From Oopsacas minuta (Eukaryota; Porifera; Hexactinellida; Lyssacinosida; Leucopsacidae): a DNA stretch of 64,000 nt. This document shows positions 57,726-64,000 of the stretch, piece after piece. The notes below the pieces were generated by a model. It worked only from the letters and a program-made list of their open reading frames with translations. It had not been told where the DNA came from and searched no databases. Location of the stretch: positions 263,070 through 327,069 of the forward strand of contig JAKMXF010000011.1 in the NCBI GenBank assembly GCA_024704765.1. Reading direction: 5' to 3'. Every line of letters begins with the position of its first letter. Within the stretch, counting starts at the first letter, position 1. A program made the translations under genes and the position numbers.

Positions 57726-60700
57726 GTGCTCAAACAGTGGCCCGCGAGGCCATTCGCTTTCGCCTGCGGATAATTTTCTTGATTTCATTATTCATTATTC
57801 ATATATATATATATATACACAGTAGATTAACGTGCCTCAATAGTCAGATAATAATTGTTATTTCTAAATACCATATAGAAATTATTATAGAACTCAACAA
57901 ATGCATCAGTACTCCTAGTATAAATACAGTATTTGGTAACTATAGTTTGAATGTACAAATTCCATCAATTATTAGAGCTTCACAAGTATAACGTAGGTCG
58001 TAGGATATTGATTTATTAATGAAACCCTACCCAATCGCTAATAATGTAATTTATCAAAGATAATCATAATTCATTTTACACGAATTTACGAAGTAATTAT
58101 CAAAACCTCTCCAATATCCTTTCGCAATTGTAAAATATAAAATGTTAACATACTCAAATCTCGGTAGAAACAAATCAACTGAAGTATATTGCTTCTATTC
58201 TGGCTGTGCAATATTTATTTTATCGAATTTTCTCATTAAAGGAAAGGGAAATTGATAGCTCGATCGCTGCTAATGTTGTAATGAAATTTGAAGTATAAAT
58301 AAACAAGAAAGGCCTATTTATATATTGATGATTTTGGCGTGGAATAGTACAAAAATAGCACAATAAATGTAAGTCTAAATGTGGCGTCCTAGATATACTT
58401 TCCCTATATATACCATATGTTTGCTAGATATTGGCCATAACATAAATGTTATCTAGTTATAGGTGAATATTAGCAGTGCATCCAGGGTCAGCACTATAAC
58501 TCTGGAACCTGAGAACTTTATTAGTACAACTTTTTGATATTTTAATGAAACATTCTTGGTTCAATTGGAGTTAATTCTAGATTCTGCGAAGCGATATTTA
58601 TCATTTGACAGAGCTTGAAAAATGGCGCATTTCACAATATATGCCCATTTTAGCCAATCAGATGAAGTCATTTCGACATGGGACTCGTCGGATGACATAG
58701 CTTGTGTTAATTATTAGCTAACAATAATACATTTATTCGGGCCAAAAGCGCCAATTTTGTTATTATCATGAATAATATTATTGCCTATCAAATTTATGGA
58801 CTTCAAGTAATCCATTGTTTCAAATAGTAGTACGGCTCTATAAAACGAAGGTCACGGCTATGGTTATCAATTTTGCTCTAGCTCTTATAGATTATTACTT
58901 AGCTGACAGAGATCAGAAAGTAGGATTAATTTAATTCTCTCAAATTCTAATGCGGTTACAATAATTATTCCACAAGGCTCTATTATAGGTCTACCCTTTA
59001 CAATTATTTTTGTAAATGATATAATCTTTGTAGTGTAGGCATATTTGCAACCTCTCGCGAATGTTTTTTTGGAATGAATTGTTGTCCTTTTGAAGAGCTT
59101 ATGCCATGCTGAACTAAACAAATATGTTCACAAATTTTCATTTTTGTGAAATATACGGATAGAGATGGCAGAGAGGTAGTACACAATTTGTGGCTCGGGT
59201 AGAGATATTGACCCGGTTGTTGAATGTGCACATGTGCTGATCCCAGTCAAAGCCATCTTCCCTACCAGAGGACACAGTGAACCACAGTTTTACTCTTTAG
59301 ACATTGGGGAATGAACGAATATCTAAGAATATTTCGCAATTTTGATTGTGCTACCTAGAGTGGCACAAATCTGCTTGCACATGAAATGACTTTTAGAGAT
59401 ATCAGTACCTTTGCATATTCAAGAAACGGGTCCATTATCTCTACCGGTGCCACAAATTGTACCTGCCCTTCTGCCTTATCCCTCTTTATAATTGCCCAAA
59501 ATATTTTTTTCAGTTTCCTCATAACATAAGTTTCCACAAGGGTATATATCACTCCCTTCTTCCAAAGATTTCGCAAAATCCTAATTTTGCTTCATTTCCG
59601 CTCACACTTTTGTTCATAAAACGAGAATTTTTTGCAGGTGATCCACCTATATATCATCGTGGATACAGATTTTAAGTAATTTTCAAACTATTGCACCATA
59701 TTCTAAAATGTATGAATCACTGTAATAATGTAACCAATTTGTGTATCGATATGCTCAAATCAAAATGAACGCTAATTCCAATGCCAAAAACTCATATATC
59801 AAACAATCAAATCCATTGGTACGAATTTTGTTTACGTATCCATGGAAATTGTTAAATCTGATGAAGTCGTTGGGATCATTGTGGGTAACAAGACGAGTTG
59901 ATTCCATGTACTTGTTAAGAGATACTCTCTTATAGGAATAAGAGTATCTCTTAACAATTTCTTTCATTTTACCTCACTTTGTTGTTTCTGTTCAGTTTAG
60001 GGTGGTGTTCAGACCATTGAAGCTGCAAGAGAGATGTGATAGATACGTTACCGTGTAGTGAAGCCTACCACTGCTCACGATTTTGAATATTCTCAGGCTG
60101 AGAGCCCTAATACATATAATTGTAAATGATAATTATTGGATTATTCCATTGAATTTATAGAGCTTTATCAAAGATACGGTGAGCCAGTGGAGGTAGGCTA
60201 AAGAGACCCATTCGGTAGCTGAGCTGTAGGTTACTGTATGCTGAATTAGGCCGTATTAGTATTTATTCATTCTCATTAATTACATGAAAACAGTAGTTCT
60301 ATGGTTTTTTATGAGAAATACCAGCATTAATCAATGAATTATTTAATGTCTGATCCTTTTTAAATTATGTGAAATTGTCATATGTATTTAACCGTAAGTA
60401 TATTTTATGACATATTAGTTGAGTAAACGACCAGTGGCATCATCTCGCCTTTGAAATAGTTTTGACTGCATATGTTCTTATGTTTACGACAATTTTCCTA
60501 TATTTATTACCTAGCCACAGCTAGCTAACTAATTGTAAAGACTGCGCAAATTTAAATGAATATTTATTTATAGCACAAAGCTACGGAGTCGAAGTATGTT
60601 AGAGCAATTCTGATCTGATATATCCCAAATTATTACACAAAAATATTAGGGGCAATCCCCGATCCTCTTGGGTAATTATCATATGAATTTATATGTACTT

Positions 60701-61076
60701 GCCTAGGAATTTGGTATTGAAATTTGGAAGTTAATGTAATTTCAAAATTAATTTTGAAACTGAAATTGGGATTTTTGTTTATTTGTACTAAATAGTAAAT
60801 ACCCCATAACTATTTTTGGTTAATATTTCTCCGACTTGTGGCAGAGTGGCCACTTCACTGGAATATTAAATCCCACAACTGATACATTGTAAATTCTTTT
60901 GCGTATTGTGACGACTAGCAAAGTACTAGAACAACCATAACAGATTAACATTTAGTCTAGTATAGTAGATTACTCGCAGTTTTATTCAGTCATAGTTTGA
61001 CTTATTTGTATTTCTATTATAGCTAATATATTTCCAAGCTTGTATCACATAAATACAAATAGTCACGCTTTCCAGA
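57726..61076. other. Long noncoding stretch
   Basis: GTGCTCAAACAGTGGCCCGC at about 57727 resembles a common hAT-type end. A (TA)n run lies at about 57801-57818 and a hairpin at 59912-59957. The last ~500 bp before the gag ORF should hold an untranslated leader or LTR, but I could not identify LTR edges, a primer-binding site or a promoter. Confidence 0.35.
59912..59957. repeat. 17-bp-arm hairpin
   Basis: TTGTTAAGAGATACTCT, 12-base loop, AGAGTATCTCTTAACAA: perfect pairing of the arms, with further partial pairing in the loop. Likely a MITE remnant or inversion scar. Confidence 0.65.
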
Positions 61077-61928
61077 ATGGCGACACCTCTGAACATTTCG
61101 ATCCCGCCGTTGAAACCTGATGAAAGAGTCGAGGATTGGCAATCTTTGTTTGTGGCAGCTACGAGCTCATTAGCAGCGCACGCTGGGGAGAAAGCAGCAA
61201 TACTAATCTTCCCATCCTATGTCTGCAGGAATGAGTACGAAAGGGAAATTGCACTAATCGCTATTCAAGAGGAATCGATTGAGGCTGCGTTCAAGATTTT
61301 ATGCAATACCTTGGACTCTCCTATTGACGAATATGAGGCTACCGCACGATTCCGCAGTAAGGTCTGGGCGCGAGGCATGCGAATAGAAGTGTTCTTTACC
61401 CAACTTTGGAAGGAAGCAAAACGAGCTGGATTTCTAAATAGGCAAGTTGCTGTAGTGTTAATAACGCAACTCCCTGGAAAGGCGCAGGCTGCCCTGAAGA
61501 AGTGGGTTCAAGAACGTAAAGAGGATCTTGTATCTGGTCAAATGCGGGAGTTCATTGGGCTAGTTCAGCAGAACTTACGCCAGGCTGAAGTACCATTAGA
61601 TTATGGGGCACGTGAGGGACCAAGCAATTCATGTAAGGTCATTAATCAAGGAAAAACTGACATATTATGCTCAAGTGATTCTGAATACGAAGAAAAGCCG
61701 CCCACGGTCTACAAGGTACGAACCTTCGGAACGAGTAGTCGACAGGGGCGTTTCCCCAACTCAAGAAGGGTTCCAAAAGGCTTGGTGTGCTACACTTGTG
61801 GAAAACATGGCCACGGATATCGTATGTGCCTGGATCGAGTGTGCAGCGGATGCCATGCCAAAGGCCACGACGTGGTAGATTGCAGACTAGCACGACGTGA
61901 CAGCTACCAGATAAAAGAACTGGTGTGA
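61077..61928 (+). CDS. Gag-like protein of an LTR-type retroelement
   Basis: 283 codons, intact. Gag packages the element RNA into particles. The N-terminal ~190 residues are mostly helical, with the capsid-like segments W..LFVAATSS, FRSKVWARGMRIEVFFTQLW and LITQLPGKAQAALKKWV. Near the C-terminus are two CCHC zinc knuckles (residues 238-251, CYTCGKHGHGYRMC, and 256-269, CSGCHAKGHDVVDC), the RNA-binding nucleocapsid part. ATG at 61077 fits the family length. The frame ends at TGA 61926-61928, where the protease frame overlaps by -1. Codon use is less AT-biased than the surroundings. The gypsy/Ty3 side is the likeliest, but without reverse transcriptase the superfamily is uncertain. Confidence 0.8.
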   Translation: MATPLNISIPPLKPDERVEDWQSLFVAATSSLAAHAGEKAAILIFPSYVCRNEYEREIALIAIQEESIEAAFKILCNTLDSPIDEYEATARFRSKVWARGMRIEVFFTQLWKEAKRAGFLNRQVAVVLITQLPGKAQAALKKWVQERKEDLVSGQMREFIGLVQQNLRQAEVPLDYGAREGPSNSCKVINQGKTDILCSSDSEYEEKPPTVYKVRTFGTSSRQGRFPNSRRVPKGLVCYTCGKHGHGYRMCLDRVCSGCHAKGHDVVDCRLARRDSYQIKELV

Positions 61929-62383
61929 GAGATTACATCAAGTTAGTTGATCAAATCGGTCCATATGACGATAAATCGGCGTCTATTTCTGTCAGAGTGT
62001 ACGGTCTGCCAATTCTCGCTTTGTTGGATACTGGAGCCAAAGTTAATGTGGTGGACAGGCAGACAGTGGAGTACCTAGGACTAGGGCAGTTAATCAAACC
62101 GGAGATAGGACACGTGTACGGTGTATGTGGAACCCCCGTATCAGTGGTAGGGAGCATTGAGATCCCTATAGAAGTGAACGGAGAGGAGGCCGGAAAGACG
62201 CACGTACAGGTGTTGGATGGTGAGGGACAGGCACTACTGCTAGGCCGCCAGTTCTTCAGACGTTTCGGGCGGGTTGAATTTGATTGGAACAAAGGAACCA
62301 TCACGCTAGGGAACGTAAAAGCGACAATACAGGAGACTGCTGTAGGAGGAACTCCAATAGCAAGGGCTCGTACTGTACGGATA
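61901..62383 (+). pseudogene. Retroelement aspartic protease, truncated pol
   Basis: The frame lies -1 relative to gag, is open from 61901, and overlaps the gag end by about 28 bp, as expected for gag-pol frameshifting. I see no standard slippery heptamer, so a mutational shift is also possible. The single protease domain has the active site LALLDTGAKVNVVD (about 62020), a GSIEIPIEV strand, and ALLLGRQFFRRFGRVEFDW, the usual second conserved motif. Reverse transcriptase, RNase H and integrase are missing because the coding sequence is cut at about 62383 by the CACTGCT element. The ORF continues to 62437 only by reading into that element's end. Confidence 0.8.
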
Positions 62384-64000
62384 ACACTGCTCAACAATTT
62401 TTTTTTCATTTTTTGTTGCATGAGATTTTTCAATTGATTCTATATAATTTTGGGATGCTGATTTCAAATCTGCAATCAGTTTCTTTCTGCATGCTCTAGT
62501 TTTCATGCAATCGACAATTTAAATTTTTTCGTTTGTGGTACTTATTTAGTACATAAATCTGATCTCCACCAAATACTTTTATCTATCAAGCCATTTTTCT
62601 TAGATTGTAGCTGTTACTATGATTTAGTAATGGCTTCAATCTATTGAAAACAAAAGCACCACTCTATTGTTCTCTGAAAACATGACACTATTAGCGAAGT
62701 GTCAAAATTTAAATAAATCAAAAATCATCATGTTGATTTTTTTGAAATGATTTAATTCAAACAACCCTAAGTGATTGTAGTGAAGTATCGTGGATAGATG
62801 CAGCAGAATAGGCATTTAAGCTGTATTTTTCCGCTCGTCTGCTGGTAGCCTTAATTAGAACCAAGGTTTTGTTATTCAGTTTGTTTGTGTTAAGTTACAT
62901 GGATATCAACAGACTTTCTTTCGATTCTTAACTCTTCAGATTTGATCATGGCTTCTTCTAGTAGACATAAATGCAAAAATAACCCTGATTCATTTTGTTA
63001 CATCTGTGGTGTGTATACGCTTTCGCGTCAAAGACGAAATATAACATCGTTTGTGAAGCGTGCCTACATAGCATACTTTGGTATCCCTCTTGATGATCAA
63101 GATAAGAAATGGTCTCCTCATATTGTGTGCCATAACTGCGAGGAAATGCTCCGAGACTGGACAAAAGGAAAGCGGAAGGGTCTGCCTTTTGCCATTCCAA
63201 TGGTGTGGCGTGAACCCCAAGACCACACGACTGACTGCTACTTTTGCATGGTCAATACAAAAGGTGTTGGCAAGAAGAGCCGACAAACGCTTTCTTATCC
63301 TAGTATACCATCAGCTATGCGACCTGTCCCGCACTCTGATAGACTTCCTCCTCCGGTCTTTAGTGGTTTTGCTTTTCCTGATGATGGAGAAACTAAATTG
63401 GAAAGGGAAGAGATCGTAGAAATGGAATATCAAAAAACAGACACAGAATCAGAATCTGAAGATTCTTCTCGTGAAACCAAAGTAACTGTCCAGCAGTTTA
63501 ATCAATCAGAACTGAATGACTTAGTACGTGATTTAGATCTGCCCAAGCAAGCAGCTGAGCTCTTAGCCTCCAGGCTCAAAGAAAAACAGGTGCTGGATCA
63601 ATCTGTAAAGGTTTCCTTTTTTCGAAAAAGAGAAGAACTCCTTCTACCCTATTTTTCAGTGGAAAATAAGCTGGTATATTGCAACGATATTCCTGGTCTT
63701 GACGGACAACTGGGTATCTCCTCATATGATCCAGGAGAATGGCGATTGTTTTTGGACAGTTCCAAGCGCAGCCTCAAGTATGTTCTTTTACACAATGGAA
63801 ATGTTTATGGAGCTGTTCCAGTTGGTCACTCCACTGTCTTGAAGGAACAGCATGATGACATTAGAATTGTTATGGATTTACTCGGATATCATGATCACAA
63901 CTGGATCATTTGTGTTGACCTCAAAATGGTTAGTTTTCTGCTAGGTCAGCAAAAAGGATACACTAAATTTCCATGTTATCTGTGCATGTGGGACAGCAGA
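62384..64000 (+). mobile_element. CACTGCT-ended transposon, left part
   Basis: Begins CACTGCTCAACAATTTT inside the retroelement protease and runs off the window. Its first ~175 bp match the left end of the element at 13155, and its leader and first codons match 16580-16835. The region at about 62550-62780 is its 5' untranslated sequence, which the 13155 copy retains in altered form after its Harbinger insertion. The right end and target duplication are outside the window. Confidence 0.85.
62948..64000 (+). CDS. Transposase of the CACTGCT family (5' part)
   Basis: 351 codons open to the window edge, starting MASSSRHKC. It belongs to a family known to me as multicopy 'uncharacterized' proteins in invertebrates. 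N-terminal Cys pairs suggest zinc modules: C9, C17/C20 (FCYICG), C61/C64 (VCHNC), C97/C100 (CYFC) in the conserved block VWREPQDHTTDCYFC. An acidic segment follows (about 145-175, TESESEDS). Near the edge is VDLKMVSFLLGQQKG..KFPCYLC, with D324 and C343/C346, which matches the DLK...PC..C pattern of the protein at 39453. The C-terminus, with H-x4-H and Glu, is known only from the deleted copy at 16811-17152. This copy has no stops and could be intact. The DDE transposase role is inferred. Confidence 0.8.
   Translation, partial: MASSSRHKCKNNPDSFCYICGVYTLSRQRRNITSFVKRAYIAYFGIPLDDQDKKWSPHIVCHNCEEMLRDWTKGKRKGLPFAIPMVWREPQDHTTDCYFCMVNTKGVGKKSRQTLSYPSIPSAMRPVPHSDRLPPPVFSGFAFPDDGETKLEREEIVEMEYQKTDTESESEDSSRETKVTVQQFNQSELNDLVRDLDLPKQAAELLASRLKEKQVLDQSVKVSFFRKREELLLPYFSVENKLVYCNDIPGLDGQLGISSYDPGEWRLFLDSSKRSLKYVLLHNGNVYGAVPVGHSTVLKEQHDDIRIVMDLLGYHDHNWIICVDLKMVSFLLGQQKGYTKFPCYLCMWDSR

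Noticed and set aside
61951-62433. 160-codon minus-strand ORF
   Set aside because: Antisense to the retroelement protease, which has the active-site motif DTG.
62958-63286. Minus-strand ORFs
   Set aside because: Antisense to the CACTGCT transposase, whose plus-strand frame is open for 351 codons.
1-64000. CRISPR array, operon or bacterial promoter features
   Set aside because: Tandem units here are too long or too few and lack spacers, and the sequence is eukaryotic.
1-64000. tRNA and rRNA genes
   Set aside because: No cloverleaf with A/B boxes and no rRNA core sequence could be identified by eye; a covariance-model scan would be decisive.

Overview
This is an AT-rich stretch of eukaryotic, almost certainly animal, nuclear DNA. 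It has no operons, no dense gene packing and no bacterial signals. I recognise no ordinary host gene. Everything I can support as coding is a transposon or retroelement gene, intact or broken. The mixture (Tc1/mariner, Harbinger, hAT, Mutator-like, Transib, KRBA2/Ginger-like integrase, an LTR-type gag/protease) is typical of an invertebrate with a repeat-rich, AT-rich genome. An arthropod such as a parasitic crustacean would fit, but nothing in the sequence proves the species.

Layout. 0-13 kb: a tandem repeat near 0-0.5 kb, a Harbinger-like MITE candidate, an old Transib fragment (4.4-5.4 kb), two Tc1/mariner elements side by side (6.3-8.0 kb), a hAT-type MITE (8.49-8.76 kb), and several dispersed repeats. 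13.2-17.7 kb: an internally deleted transposon with CACTGCT... ends that carries a nested Harbinger element with a CTG target duplication. 20.7-25 kb: a truncated mariner, dispersed repeats and a 42-bp minisatellite. 26.8-30.0 kb: a complete Transib element with CACAGTG ends, a perfect 5-bp target duplication and an intact 709-residue RAG1-like transposase. 31.4-35.1 kb: a hAT gene broken by a nested MITE and by an inverted 3' part, then a fragment of another DDE-like family. 38.96-41.89 kb: a complete, apparently young element with ~417-bp terminal inverted repeats (CACGGG ends), a 3-bp target duplication and an intact 667-residue ORF. 42.2-44.0 kb: a decayed KRBA2/Ginger-like integrase with a recognisable intron. 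46.1-50 kb: a second old Transib copy, a FLYWCH/MULE pseudogene and small MITEs. 54.9-56.0 kb: a DUF4371/hAT-type pseudogene. 61.1-64 kb: an LTR-type gag and protease cut by a second, better preserved CACTGCT... element whose ORF runs off the window.

Main result. Three element lineages in one window (CACAGTG, CACGGG and CACTGCT ends) encode proteins with the same catalytic layout: Asp, then a CxxC pair, then an H-x4-H pair, then Glu. In the Transib and CACGGG proteins the Glu lies exactly 20 residues after the second His, as in RAG1. The first is Transib, the superfamily that gave rise to RAG1. The other two look like more distant CAC-ended relatives that I cannot place in a named superfamily with confidence. 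Two of the three have intact ORFs or ORF segments. Nested insertions give relative ages: the LTR element is older than its CACTGCT insertion, and the deleted CACTGCT copy is older than its Harbinger insertion.
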